DNA of 45,678 bases from Streptomyces albidus (ex Kaewkla and Franco 2022) (lineage in GTDB: Bacteria > Actinomycetota > Actinomycetes > Streptomycetales > Streptomycetaceae). Position numbers and translations under genes: made by a program. Shown here piece by piece: positions 8,160 through 17,232 of the stretch. The stretch lies in assembly GCF_013870515.1 (NCBI RefSeq), contig NZ_JACBXA010000020.1, positions 1-45,678 on the forward strand. The letters run 5' to 3'. The notes under the pieces are model-generated. The model was given only the letters and a program-made list of their open reading frames with translations, did not search any database and was not told the DNA's origin. Position 1 is the stretch's first letter; every line of letters starts with the position of its first letter.

Positions 8160-8278
8160 TACCCTTCTGGGGGACCACAGGTGTCGAGCGCCGCTGCGCG
8201 CGGCAACTCTTCAAGTCCGCAACAGCGTTCCGACCGGTCTTGCCTCCCACCACCCCCTTGCGACTACCTTTCTGGGGG
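8160..8278 (+). promoter_or_regulatory. Duplicated 14-mer and candidate promoter of the SseB/RHS operon
   Basis: TACCCTTCTGGGGG (8160-8173) recurs as TACCTTTCTGGGGG (8265-8278), 105 bp apart, in the divergent region 8081-8310. TACCTT at 8265-8270 could be a -10 element, with TTGCCT at 8240-8245 as -35 (19-bp spacer), placing transcription start near 8277, about 35 bp before the ATG at 8311. Confidence 0.4.
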
Positions 8279-8310
8279 CTGCTTGACGAGAGTGAGAAAC
8301 GGGGACTGCC

Positions 8311-8739
8311 ATGCAGTTGGCGGAGCAGATCGCATCGGTGCGGGCGGGGGTCGGTGACCCGCAGGAGATGGTGGGGGAGTTCAGGCGTACGGCCGTGCTG
8401 GTGCCGGTCGTGGCCGACGGCTTCATGTCCGCCGAGTACGGCGGTATCCGGTGGATCTACGCCTTCACCGACGAGGCTCCCCTGGCGCGTTTCGCGGAGG
8501 CTCGCGGCTCGGCTCCGGATGAGGCCTGGGAGTTCGTGACGGTGCTCGGGGCGCGGCTGCTGGACGGGATCATCCCGGAGTTGGACGGTCCGACGGGTGT
8601 GGCGGTGGACGTGGCCGACGACGACGCTTCGATGATGTTCCCGCCGGTGGCGGGGATCGTCCCGGACGCGGTGGCCGTCGACGTCGACGAGGACGGAAAC
8701 CGGATCACGGGGGACGGGGGCGCTTCGGATGGGCGATGA
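8311..8739 (+). CDS. SseB-like N-terminal domain protein
   Basis: This 142-residue acidic protein has the layout of the SseB N-terminal domain common in actinobacteria: a short helix, then FRRTAVLVPV, IRWIYAFTDEAPLARFAEARG and a hydrophobic VTVLGARLLDGIIPEL. In Streptomyces such proteins often precede ESX-like or RHS toxin genes, and may be chaperones or accessory factors; that role is inferred. It begins at ATG 8311 behind an AACGGGGA site and overlaps the next gene by 11 bases, so it is the first gene of the toxin operon. No signal peptide or membrane segment is visible. The C-terminal third is rich in Asp, Val and Gly. Confidence 0.75.
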   Translation: MQLAEQIASVRAGVGDPQEMVGEFRRTAVLVPVVADGFMSAEYGGIRWIYAFTDEAPLARFAEARGSAPDEAWEFVTVLGARLLDGIIPELDGPTGVAVDVADDDASMMFPPVAGIVPDAVAVDVDEDGNRITGDGGASDGR

Positions 8740-9376
8740 GGACCTCAAGTTCAGCAAGGAGTCGCTGGCTCTGGTCACCAAGGGCCTCAACTCGGCGATC
8801 AGCGAACTGAAGGACGTCGGTAGCTCGACCGACGCGTTGCAGGGCGCGGGCTTCGAGTCGATGTCCATGACCGGCATGGAGGCGGGCGGGGGTTCGCTGG
8901 CCGATGCGTTCGAGGGCTTCTGCGAGCGCTGGGAGTGGGGCGTACGGGCCTTGGTCCAGGACGCCAACGGCCTGGCCCAGCGACTGGGGCTGGCCGCCGG
9001 GATGGTGCACGCAGAGGACGAGTACTGGGCAGGAACGTTCAAGGTGGGCGTGAACTCGCTCGTCGGCAACCCGCATGCGACCGAGGAAGAGGTCGCGCAG
9101 CAGAGCTGGGGCGAGACGTTCAAGCCGGACTACCTGAACCCGGACTACAGCCCCGAGTCCTTCCGTCAGGCCCAGGAGGACATCGGCCAGACGTGGAAGG
9201 ACACCGGAAGGTCGCTGACCGAGGACGGCATGGGCGGGATGCGGAACGACTTGGTCATGGACGCGGCCGGGATCTCGGAGGAGCAGCAGGAGCAGGCCCG
9301 GGACGACCTCTTCGGCCCGTCGCCGGAGGAACGCGCTCAGCAACAGCAGCAGCAGGGTCCGGGGGGTGAGGGCTGA
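8729..9376 (+). CDS. ESX/WXG100-like helical protein of the RHS toxin operon
   Basis: This 215-residue protein is mostly helical in its first 110 residues. ERWEWGVRALVQDANGLAQR with a later EDEYW resembles the helix-turn-helix of type VII secretion substrates, although a strict W-x-G motif is not certain. The C-terminal part is Glu/Gln-rich and ends in six glutamines followed by GPGGEG. It lies between the SseB-like gene (11-base overlap) and the RHS gene (shared base, TGATG at 9374-9378). That suggests a helper secreted with, or a chaperone for, the large protein. ATG 8729 has GGGGG at 8716-8720 as ribosome site. The function is not known; the family assignment is tentative. Confidence 0.7.
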   Translation: MGDEDLKFSKESLALVTKGLNSAISELKDVGSSTDALQGAGFESMSMTGMEAGGGSLADAFEGFCERWEWGVRALVQDANGLAQRLGLAAGMVHAEDEYWAGTFKVGVNSLVGNPHATEEEVAQQSWGETFKPDYLNPDYSPESFRQAQEDIGQTWKDTGRSLTEDGMGGMRNDLVMDAAGISEEQQEQARDDLFGPSPEERAQQQQQQGPGGEG

Positions 9377-12300
9377 TGGGCATCGGAGACTTCATTCCGG
9401 ACCCGGTCGAGGACTTCGTCGAGGACGGCGTCGAGAAGGTCGGCGAGGGAGTCGACGAGGTCTCCGACTGGGGCGCGGACAGGCTCGACGACGTCGGCTG
9501 GGAGTCGGGCGCCGACTGGGTGCGTGAAAAGGGTGACTCCCTCGCGAACGCACTTGGCGCGGACGTGGACGAGATGCAGCTCGGCGAGACCGAGGACGAG
9601 ACGAAACTCGTCCACGGCAGCGTGGACAAGCTGCGGTCCACGGCCAGTCATCTGACGGACTTCAAGAGGGCCTTCACCAATGTCGGCAACGGGCTGAAAG
9701 GGCTCGACTCCTCGCACCTGAAGGGGGAGGCGGCCGACGCCTTCCGCGCGAAGGTGTCCGTCGAGCCGAAGAAGTGGTTCGAGGCCGCTGATGCATGCGA
9801 GGACGCCGGCAAGGCGCTGCGCGACTTCGCGGGAACGGTGGACTGGGCGCAGAAGCAGGCCAAGGAGGCCATCGCCCTGTACAAGAAGGGCACTGAGGCC
9901 TCCAAGGCGCACAAGTCGAAGGTGGACTCCTACAACAGCGCCGTCGACTCGTACAACGCCAAGCCGGAGGACGAGCGGGACCCGGCATCGCTGCCGGACA
10001 AGCCGAGTTCGACGGACCCGGGCGCCGCGGATGTGAAGGCGGCCGAGGAGAAGCTCGCCGAGGCGCGCAGCCAGCGCAACTCGGCGCGGACTTCGGCGGA
10101 GAGCGCAGTGGGGGCGGCCCGGGACAAGGCGCCCGACAAACCTTCGTACGGTGAGCAGTTCAAGGACGGCCTCACCGGAATGCAGCTGAACGCCTCCCAT
10201 TTCTACGGGGGCATCGTCAAGGGGACCGCGGGGCTGGTCAACTTCGCGCGGAGCGTGAACCCGACCGACCCGTACAACATCACTCACCCCGCCGAATACA
10301 TGACCAGCCTGAACAGCACCACTGCCGGACTCGTGCGGATGGCCAACGACCCGGTGGGCACGGCCAAGACGATGTACGACACCTTCATGAAGGACCCGGC
10401 CGAGGGCACCGGCCGCCTCATCCCCGAACTGCTGGGGACGAAGGGTCTGGGCGCTGTGAAGAAGGTCGCCACCGTCGCCAAGCACGTGCCCGACGGGAAG
10501 CCTCCGGGGCGCATCGACCTGGACACGAACGGCCCCGGGATGCACAGCACACCGGACGGCGCGAAGACGCAGGGCGTCACCGACCCGGTGGACTTGGCGA
10601 CCGGCAGGATGTACCTCCCGCAGACTGATGTGGCTCTGCCCGGCGCGCTGGCGCTCGTCTTCCGTCGCCGGGCTGAGTCCGGCTACCGTGCCGGTCGCTG
10701 GTTCGGGCCGTCCTGGTCCAGCACCGTCGACCAGCGGCTGGAGATCGATGCGAAGGGCGTCGTCCTCCTGGCCGAGGACGGTCTGCTGCTCGCCTACCCG
10801 CATCCCGCACCCGGGGTGCCGACGCTGCCGGAATGCGGCCCGCGCATGCCGCTGGAGCGCACCGCCGACGGTGACTACATCGTCGAGGACCGCGACTCGG
10901 GACGTACGTGGCACTTCACGGGGCCCGCGAGTGGTGGTGACGGCGAGGCGCTCCTGGAGCAACTCTCCGACCGCAACGGTCACCGCATCACCTTCGAGTA
11001 CACCCCCGAGGGCGTTCCCACGGGCGTCTTCCACAGCGGCGGCTACCACCTGAAGCTGACGACCGAGGATGGCCGTGTCACCGCCCTCGCGCTGGCGGGT
11101 GCCGCGGCGGGCGGTGGCGACCAGGTCCTCAAGAAGTACGTCTACACCGGCGGCGACCTCACCGAAGTCGTCGATTCCTGCGGCAGAGCGCTGCGGTTCG
11201 AGTACGACGACGAGCACCGTGTCATCGCGTGGACGGACTCCAACGACCGCCGCTATGACTACGTCTACGACGACCGGGACCGCTGCGTCGCGGAGGGCGG
11301 CACCGAAGGGCACGTCTCTGTCCGCATCGACTACGACGGCGTCGATGACCGCACCGGGCACCGCGTCACGACCGTCACGAACACCGCGGGCCGCACCACG
11401 CGTTATTCGATCGACGACGGCTGCCGCGTCGTCGCCGTTACCGACCCGCTGGGACACACCGTCCGCACGGAGTACGACCGCGGCGGCCGGGTCGTCTCCC
11501 GTACGGACGCTCTCGGGCACACCACGCGCTTCGGCTACGACGAAGTGGGGCGGCTGGAGAGGGTCTCGCTGCCGGACGGTGGCGAATCCTCCTCGGTCCA
11601 CAACGAGTTGAACCTGCCGGTCCTCTTCACTGACGCGGACGGCGCGACGTGGCGGCAGGAGTACGACAGCCGTGGCAACCGGACGTCGGTGACCGACCCG
11701 TCGGGAAACAGCACCACCTCCGGCTACGACGAGCACGGGCATCCGGCGTGGGTCACGGACGCACTTGGGGCCACCACCCGCATCCGCTGCGACGCGGCGG
11801 GACTGCCGGTGGAGGTCACCGATCCGCTGGGCGGTGCGACCGTCTACCACCGCGATGCGTTCGGGCGGCCGACGGCCGTTGTCGACCCGCTCGGGGCCAC
11901 GGCCCGGATGGAGTGGACGGTCGAGGGCAAGCTCGCTCGTCACACCGCCCCGGACGGTGCCGAACAGACATGGGAGTGGGACGGCGAGGGCAACTGCGTC
12001 CGCCACACTGACGCCACGGGCAATGTCACCTGGTACGAGTACACGCACTTCGACCGGCTCGCGGCCGAGACTCGGCACGACGGCGCGCGCTTCGAGTTCG
12101 AGCACGACGCGGAACTGCGGTTGCGGAAGGTCGTCAACCCGCAGGGGGCGGAGTGGAGTTATGAGTACGACCCGGCGGGGCGGCTGCTGTCCGAGACGGA
12201 CTTCGACGACCGCACGCTGGTCTACGAGCACGACGCCAACGGCAGGATCGTCTCCCGTACCAACCCGCTGAACGAGACTGTCTCCTTCGTCAGGGACCCC

Positions 12301-14106
12301 GGCGGCCGTGTGATCCGCAAGGACGTCGGCGGGATGTTGACGACCTATGCCTACGACCGTGCCGGACGACTGGTCTCGGCGTCGGGCCCTGACGCCGAGG
12401 TCATCTTCGACCGGGATCGGATGGGACGCGTCCGGACAGAACTCGTCAACGGCCGCGCGCTCACGCACTCCTACGACGCGGTGGGTCGTCCCACACGCCG
12501 GATCACCCCCTCCGGGGCCGTCTCCAGCTCCTCCTACGACGCGGCGGGACGCCGGACCGCACTGGTCGCCTCCGGCCGGAACCTGGGCTTCGAGCGGGAC
12601 ACGGCCGGACGTGAGACCGGCCGCCGCATCGAGGACTCCCTTGCTCTCGCGCAGACCTTCGATCCCGTGGGCCGGCTCCTCACGCAGCACGTGACCGGTC
12701 CGGGGGCCCAGACGGTCCAGCACCGGGCGTACGACTACCGTCCCGACGGCCATCTCGTCGGCGTACGGGACCGGTTGGACGGCAGTCGTCACTACGACCT
12801 GGACCAGGAGGGACGGGTCACAGCCGTCCACGCGCGCGGCTGGACCGAGACCTACGCCTACGACGAGGCGGGTAACCAGGCACACGCCACGTGGCCCGAA
12901 TCGGTCCCTGGACAGGAGGCGACGGGACCACGCGTCTACGTCGGCACGCGCATCGCGACTGCGGGACGCGTCCGGTACGAGCACGACGCCGCCGGGCGCA
13001 TCGTCCGGCGCCTGAAGAGCCGGCTGTCGAAGAAGCCCGACGTCTGGCGCTGCACCTGGGACGCCGAGGACCGGCTGACCTCGCTGGTGACGCCCGACGG
13101 GACGCTCTGGCGGTACCTCTACGATCCGCTGGGGAGACGCATCGCCAAGCAGCGTCTTGCCGACGACGGTGCAACCGTCGTGGAGCGGGTGGACTTCAGC
13201 TGGGACGGCTCCACGCTGGTCGAGCAGACCACCACCGCTGAGGGACTTCCCGACCCGGTGACCCTGACGTGGGACCACGAGGGCGGGCGTCCCGTCGCGC
13301 AGACGGAACGCATCACCGACGAGATGACGCAGCGGGAGATCGACAGCCGCTTCTTCACCATCGTCACGGACATGGTCGGTACGCCGTCCGAACTCGTCGA
13401 CGAGCACGGCGGGATCGCGTGGCGCTCGCGGTCGACGCTCTGGGGTACGACGACATGGACGCGGGACAGCACGGCCTACATGCCGATGCGGTTCCCCGGC
13501 CAGTACTTCGACCCGGAGAGCGGGCTCCACTACAACCACTACCGCTACTACGACCCGCAGACGGCCCGTTACGCCTCACCCGACCCGCTCGGCCTGGAGG
13601 CCGCGCCGAACCCGGCCACGTACGTGCCGAATCCGCATGCCTGGACCGACCCGCTGGGTCTCGCCCCGTGCGTCCCGAACAGCAACCCGCTCCCGACGCA
13701 GGGAACGGCGCCGAGTTTCGTCACCGACGCCAACGGTGCCGTGCAGGACGTGCGCCATCTCGGGCGGCCCGACAACAACCTCGTCTTCAGTGGCCACGGC
13801 GGTATTCGTGCAGGTGACGGGACCCCCGTGACCGTCCCGGAGGGCACGAGCGTGTCGATGTACAGTAGGCACGGCGAGCCGATCAGTGACGCCCTGGGCA
13901 ACAAGATCGAGACGCAGAATCCGTCGCGGCTCGAGGTCTACGGTCCGGGCGAACAACTCCCGAACTACTCGCTGTTCCCGCCCGACGGACTGAAAATCCT
14001 GGGCGTTCCGAGAAACGTGACGGTGACGGGTGAGACCGCGCTGTCCGACCTGCTGCGGCCCAACATGGGCCCCGTGCACTGGGCGGCATGTCGATCGGTC
14101 ATGTGA
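9376..14106 (+). CDS. RHS/YD-repeat polymorphic toxin with type VII-style N-terminus
   Basis: This is a 1576-residue protein. Residues about 60-240 are helical and contain an LKGEAADAFR motif (about 115-124), resembling the WXG100-like secretion domain of type VII polymorphic toxins. Residues about 403-475 are DUF6531 (DPVDLATGRMYLPQTDVALP). Residues about 590-1390 hold many YD repeats of the form YDxxGR, ending in the RHS core signature YYDPQTARYASPDPLGLEA (from residue 1391). After a second DPLGL (1425-1429) comes a variable C-terminal domain of about 147 residues, with His1474 in LVFSGHGG and Cys1572 in WAACRS. By analogy, the YD shell encapsulates this effector. No homologous repeat of the tip is seen nearby. 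The ATG at 9376 overlaps the preceding stop. A probable immunity gene starts 17 bp after the stop. Confidence 0.9.
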   Translation: MGIGDFIPDPVEDFVEDGVEKVGEGVDEVSDWGADRLDDVGWESGADWVREKGDSLANALGADVDEMQLGETEDETKLVHGSVDKLRSTASHLTDFKRAFTNVGNGLKGLDSSHLKGEAADAFRAKVSVEPKKWFEAADACEDAGKALRDFAGTVDWAQKQAKEAIALYKKGTEASKAHKSKVDSYNSAVDSYNAKPEDERDPASLPDKPSSTDPGAADVKAAEEKLAEARSQRNSARTSAESAVGAARDKAPDKPSYGEQFKDGLTGMQLNASHFYGGIVKGTAGLVNFARSVNPTDPYNITHPAEYMTSLNSTTAGLVRMANDPVGTAKTMYDTFMKDPAEGTGRLIPELLGTKGLGAVKKVATVAKHVPDGKPPGRIDLDTNGPGMHSTPDGAKTQGVTDPVDLATGRMYLPQTDVALPGALALVFRRRAESGYRAGRWFGPSWSSTVDQRLEIDAKGVVLLAEDGLLLAYPHPAPGVPTLPECGPRMPLERTADGDYIVEDRDSGRTWHFTGPASGGDGEALLEQLSDRNGHRITFEYTPEGVPTGVFHSGGYHLKLTTEDGRVTALALAGAAAGGGDQVLKKYVYTGGDLTEVVDSCGRALRFEYDDEHRVIAWTDSNDRRYDYVYDDRDRCVAEGGTEGHVSVRIDYDGVDDRTGHRVTTVTNTAGRTTRYSIDDGCRVVAVTDPLGHTVRTEYDRGGRVVSRTDALGHTTRFGYDEVGRLERVSLPDGGESSSVHNELNLPVLFTDADGATWRQEYDSRGNRTSVTDPSGNSTTSGYDEHGHPAWVTDALGATTRIRCDAAGLPVEVTDPLGGATVYHRDAFGRPTAVVDPLGATARMEWTVEGKLARHTAPDGAEQTWEWDGEGNCVRHTDATGNVTWYEYTHFDRLAAETRHDGARFEFEHDAELRLRKVVNPQGAEWSYEYDPAGRLLSETDFDDRTLVYEHDANGRIVSRTNPLNETVSFVRDPGGRVIRKDVGGMLTTYAYDRAGRLVSASGPDAEVIFDRDRMGRVRTELVNGRALTHSYDAVGRPTRRITPSGAVSSSSYDAAGRRTALVASGRNLGFERDTAGRETGRRIEDSLALAQTFDPVGRLLTQHVTGPGAQTVQHRAYDYRPDGHLVGVRDRLDGSRHYDLDQEGRVTAVHARGWTETYAYDEAGNQAHATWPESVPGQEATGPRVYVGTRIATAGRVRYEHDAAGRIVRRLKSRLSKKPDVWRCTWDAEDRLTSLVTPDGTLWRYLYDPLGRRIAKQRLADDGATVVERVDFSWDGSTLVEQTTTAEGLPDPVTLTWDHEGGRPVAQTERITDEMTQREIDSRFFTIVTDMVGTPSELVDEHGGIAWRSRSTLWGTTTWTRDSTAYMPMRFPGQYFDPESGLHYNHYRYYDPQTARYASPDPLGLEAAPNPATYVPNPHAWTDPLGLAPCVPNSNPLPTQGTAPSFVTDANGAVQDVRHLGRPDNNLVFSGHGGIRAGDGTPVTVPEGTSVSMYSRHGEPISDALGNKIETQNPSRLEVYGPGEQLPNYSLFPPDGLKILGVPRNVTVTGETALSDLLRPNMGPVHWAACRSVM

Positions 14107-14123
14107 GTGATGGAGGCAAACAG

Positions 14124-14552
14124 TTGGCACGGTATTCCGACCTTTCGGCGTACGCGTACATGCCCGACTCGGTGCCGGAGGGCGTCGAAGCCCTCAACGT
14201 CGGCTGGTTGGAGGCGGGCGACGACGTACCGCAGGGAGAGGTCCCCGAGGAGTTCGTCGCGTCCCTGGGCGTCCTGTGCCGTGACGAGCCGCAGATGAAG
14301 ATGCGAGGGTGGCACATGTGCCACCTCGACCACGCGGGTGGCGAGGCGCCCTATCCCGTCAAGGCGCAGGTAGGCGAAAGCGAGCTGTCGCTGGGCGGGG
14401 CCGAGGTCCGGGTCGTCGCCGAGGACGGAAGCTGGCTGATCGCACCGGACCTGGTGCTGCACTACGTCACTGATCACGGCTACCGTCCGCCGGAGCCGTT
14501 CATCGAGGCGGTGACAGCGGGGCGCGGAGTGAGCGGGAACGACCGCCCCTGA
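14124..14552 (+). CDS. Probable immunity protein for the RHS toxin
   Basis: This 142-residue cytoplasmic protein has no signal peptide. The start chosen is TTG 14124, because GGAGG at 14112-14116 lies 7 bases upstream and the resulting N-terminus (ARYSDLSAYAYMP) sits where similar small proteins begin. The ATG at 14088 would overlap the toxin and has no ribosome site. Recognisable pieces are ALNVGWLEAGDDVP, PEEFVASLGVLC and MRGWHMCHLDH. I recall a family (annotated DUF7919) with the PDLSPY...NVGWL...FHVC pattern, but cannot confirm it. Position directly after the toxin on the same strand is the main reason to call it immunity. The Cys/His cluster could bind metal. Confidence 0.7.
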   Translation: MARYSDLSAYAYMPDSVPEGVEALNVGWLEAGDDVPQGEVPEEFVASLGVLCRDEPQMKMRGWHMCHLDHAGGEAPYPVKAQVGESELSLGGAEVRVVAEDGSWLIAPDLVLHYVTDHGYRPPEPFIEAVTAGRGVSGNDRP

Positions 14553-14628
14553 CAGCACGGCAGGCGCCCTCGCGCGGGCCCGTACCGGAGCCGGGCGGCG
14601 CAGCCGTACTCAGCCCGGACCTAACCGT

Positions 14629-15306
14629 TCACGGTTCCTGAGACGAGCAGCCGGGAACGTTCCCCGGCGCCATCTCCACGACCAGGTCGGCTCTTTCGCG
14701 CACCGGCGCGATGAGGCGGGCGTTGGCCTCGTCCGAGCGGTGCACCCAACTCGCAGCCTCGGCCGGTGACTTGCCGAAGCGCACGTGCCGGGCGATCAGC
14801 CGCTCGACACGGGTGGTTTCGTCCAGGCCCAACCACCAGCACACGTCGAGGAGTTGCCGCACCGGCCGCCACTCGGGCTCGTCGAGCAGCAGGTAGTTGC
14901 CCTCGGTCACGACGAGCGGCACCTCGGGCGGAACCGGCAGCGAGCCTGCCACGGGCTGCTCCAACTCGCGGTCGAAGGCAGGCGCGTAGACGGTCTCGCC
15001 CGCTCGCGGCGTGCGCAGCCGTCGCAGGAGCGCCGAGTAGCCGTACGCGTCGAAGGTGTCCGGCGCGCCCTTGCGGTCGCTTCGCCCGAGGCGGTGCAGC
15101 TCGACGTCGGCGAGGTGGAAGCCGTCCATCGGGACGAGCACGGCGCGCTCAGGACCGAGGGAGTCGACCAGCCAGGATCCCAGCGTGGACTTGCCGGCGC
15201 CGGGAGGCCCGGCGACCCCGAGGAGGCGGCGGCTTCCGGAGTCGGCCAACTCCGCGGCGCGGGCCAGCAGTTCCGGGCCCGCCGTCACCACCTCGGGCTG
15301 CGTCAC
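14629..15306 (-). CDS. P-loop nucleoside/nucleotide kinase family protein
   Basis: This 225-residue cytoplasmic protein has Walker [13 protein letters not shown] (about residues 30-41), then [30 protein letters not shown] and [15 protein letters not shown]. This arrangement matches the uridine-kinase/pantothenate-kinase-like group, often annotated as nucleoside/nucleotide kinase or fructose kinase FrcK-like. The true substrate cannot be read from sequence. The GTG at 15306-15304 overlaps the argS stop by GTGA, so the kinase is translationally coupled to argS. The longer frame starting at 15375 would lie inside argS and is rejected. It is convergent with the immunity gene. Confidence 0.87.
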   Translation of the reverse strand: MTQPEVVTAGPELLARAAELADSGSRRLLGVAGPPGAGKSTLGSWLVDSLGPERAVLVPMDGFHLADVELHRLGRSDRKGAPDTFDAYGYSALLRRLRTPRAGETVYAPAFDRELEQPVAGSLPVPPEVPLVVTEGNYLLLDEPEWRPVRQLLDVCWWLGLDETTRVERLIARHVRFGKSPAEAASWVHRSDEANARLIAPVRERADLVVEMAPGNVPGCSSQEP

Positions 15307-17102
15307 AGACGCTCTGGCGTACGGATCCCCAGCAGCGACATGCCCTGGCGGAGGGTGCGCGCCGTCAGGTCGCACAGGAAGAGACGGTTCTCGGCCAGCT
15401 CCCTGGTCTCCGCCTTCAGCACCGGGCAGTTCTCGAAGAAGCCGGCGTAGAGGGTGGCCAGGCCGTAGAGGTAGGCCGCGAGCTTGTGCGGCTCGTACGT
15501 CTCCGCGGCGGCCGCCAGCGTGTCCGCGAACTCGTCCAGATGCAGCCCGAGCGCACGTTCCTGAGGGGCCAGCGAAAGTGTCGGGTGCACCGCCGGCTTC
15601 AGGTCTCCCGCCTTGCGGAAGATCGAACGGTTACGGGCGTACGCGTACTGGAGGTAGACGCTGGTGTCGCCCTGGAGGGAGACCATGCGGTCCAGGTCGA
15701 AGACGTAGTCGCGGGTCATGGAGTTGGACAGGTCCGCGTACTTGACCGCGCCGATGCCGACCTGGGCTGCGCGGGTGTTGATCTCTTCGTCCGTCAGGTC
15801 CTGCGCCTTCTCCCGTACGACGACGGCGGCGCGCTCCTTCGCCTCGTCCAGCAGGTCCACGAGGCGCACGGTCTCGCCCTCGCGGGTCTTGAACGGCTTG
15901 CCGTCCTTGCCCAGGACGGTGCCGAACGCGAGCTGCCGTGCCGCGCCCTCGGGGAGCCATCCGGCGCGCTGCGCGGTCTCGAAGACCATGCGGAAGTGCA
16001 GCGCCTGGCGGGCGTCCACCACGTACAGCAAGGTGTCGGCCTTCAGCGTGCCGACGCGGTCCCTGATGGCGGCGAGGTCCGTCGCGGCATAGCCGAAGCC
16101 GCCGTTGGACTTCTGCACGATGAGGGGGGTCGGAGTGCCGTCGGGGCCCTTGACGTCGTCGAAGAAGACGCACAGGGCGCCCTCGGAGCGCACGGCGACG
16201 CCCGAGGACTCCAGGTCCTTCACGACCTGCTGGAGGTCGTCGTTGTAGGCGCTCTCACCGACGATGTCCTCGTCGTGGATCTCGACGTCCAGGTCTTCGT
16301 AGACGCCCTGGAAGTACGTCTTCGACTCGTCCACGATCTTGCGCCAGAGGGTGAGCGTCTCCTCGTCGCCGCTCTGCAGGGCCACGACCCGGTCGCGGGC
16401 GCGGCTCTTGAACTCCTCGTCCGAGTCGAACAGGGGGCGGGAGTCCTTGTAGAGGCGGTTGAGGCGCGCCATCGCGGCCTCGCCCTCGTCGTGCGCGTTC
16501 GCGGCGTCCGACTCGTGGTCCAACTCGTGCGGGTGCTCGATCAGATACTGGATGAGCATGCCGAAGTTGGTGCCCCAGTCGCCGATGTGGTGGCGGCGGA
16601 TCACCTTCTCGCCCTGGTGCTCCAGGATCTGCGTGACCGCGTCGCCGATGACCGTCGAGCGCAGGTGCCCGACGTGCATCTCCTTGGCCACGTTCGGCTG
16701 CGAGTAGTCGATCACCGTGGTGCCGGGCCGGTCGGCGTACGGGACGCCGAGGCGGTCGTCGTCGGAGCGTGCCGCGAGATTGCGGAGGATCGCCGCGTCC
16801 GAGACGGTGATGTTGAGGAAGCCGGGCCCGGAGACCTCGACGCCCTCGATCTCCTCGTTGGGCGGCAGGCTCTCCACGACCTCGCCCGCCAGCTCCCGGG
16901 GGTTGGCCTTGAGGCGCTTGGCCAGCGCCAGCATCCCGTTGGCCTGGAAGTCGGCCCGGTCGCTCCGTCGCAGCATGGGGTCGACCGCGTCCGCGCCCGG
17001 CGCGGGTGCGGCCTGTGCACTCCCGGCATCCGGAAGGGCTGCCGTGATCGCCTCCGTGAGGCGCTTGTCGAGCGTGGCGGCGAGGGACGGGACCGAGGCC
17101 AT
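15303..17102 (-). CDS. argS: Arginyl-tRNA synthetase
   Basis: This 599-residue class I aminoacyl-tRNA synthetase charges tRNA-Arg. The HIGH-type motif is HVGH (residues 143-146) in the arginyl-specific context [18 protein letters not shown]. An N-terminal additive domain precedes it ([20 protein letters not shown]). [20 protein letters not shown] corresponds to the KMSKS-equivalent region. The C-terminal anticodon-binding DALR domain contains [16 protein letters not shown] and ends in [10 protein letters not shown]. Start ATG 17102-17100 is chosen because the longer frame to 17207 would enter the promoter region shared with lysS. No clear ribosome site is seen. It overlaps the kinase gene downstream. 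Confidence 0.96.
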   Translation of the reverse strand: MASVPSLAATLDKRLTEAITAALPDAGSAQAAPAPGADAVDPMLRRSDRADFQANGMLALAKRLKANPRELAGEVVESLPPNEEIEGVEVSGPGFLNITVSDAAILRNLAARSDDDRLGVPYADRPGTTVIDYSQPNVAKEMHVGHLRSTVIGDAVTQILEHQGEKVIRRHHIGDWGTNFGMLIQYLIEHPHELDHESDAANAHDEGEAAMARLNRLYKDSRPLFDSDEEFKSRARDRVVALQSGDEETLTLWRKIVDESKTYFQGVYEDLDVEIHDEDIVGESAYNDDLQQVVKDLESSGVAVRSEGALCVFFDDVKGPDGTPTPLIVQKSNGGFGYAATDLAAIRDRVGTLKADTLLYVVDARQALHFRMVFETAQRAGWLPEGAARQLAFGTVLGKDGKPFKTREGETVRLVDLLDEAKERAAVVVREKAQDLTDEEINTRAAQVGIGAVKYADLSNSMTRDYVFDLDRMVSLQGDTSVYLQYAYARNRSIFRKAGDLKPAVHPTLSLAPQERALGLHLDEFADTLAAAAETYEPHKLAAYLYGLATLYAGFFENCPVLKAETRELAENRLFLCDLTARTLRQGMSLLGIRTPERL

Positions 17103-17232
17103 GAATGAGAGCCGTTCCGTGGTGATTGGCTGGGTCAGTGCCCCAGTATCCCATGTGAAATCCGGCCCGCCGCAGTGGGAGAATGGGCCCTCAAGCCTGG
17201 AAGCCAAGCGCAGAGAGAAGGAAGTGCCGGAC

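Noticed and set aside
9337..13539. 1400-residue antisense open frame across the RHS gene
   Set aside because: It mirrors the repetitive YD codons (valine/arginine-rich, no domains). The plus-strand RHS protein has clear DUF6531 and RHS core motifs.
14088..14123. ATG 14088 as start of the immunity gene
   Set aside because: It overlaps the toxin gene and has no ribosome site; TTG 14124 has GGAGG at correct spacing.
14766..17108. 780-residue plus-strand open frame over argS
   Set aside because: It is the shadow of argS and the kinase; no recognisable domain, and codon positions do not fit coding use.
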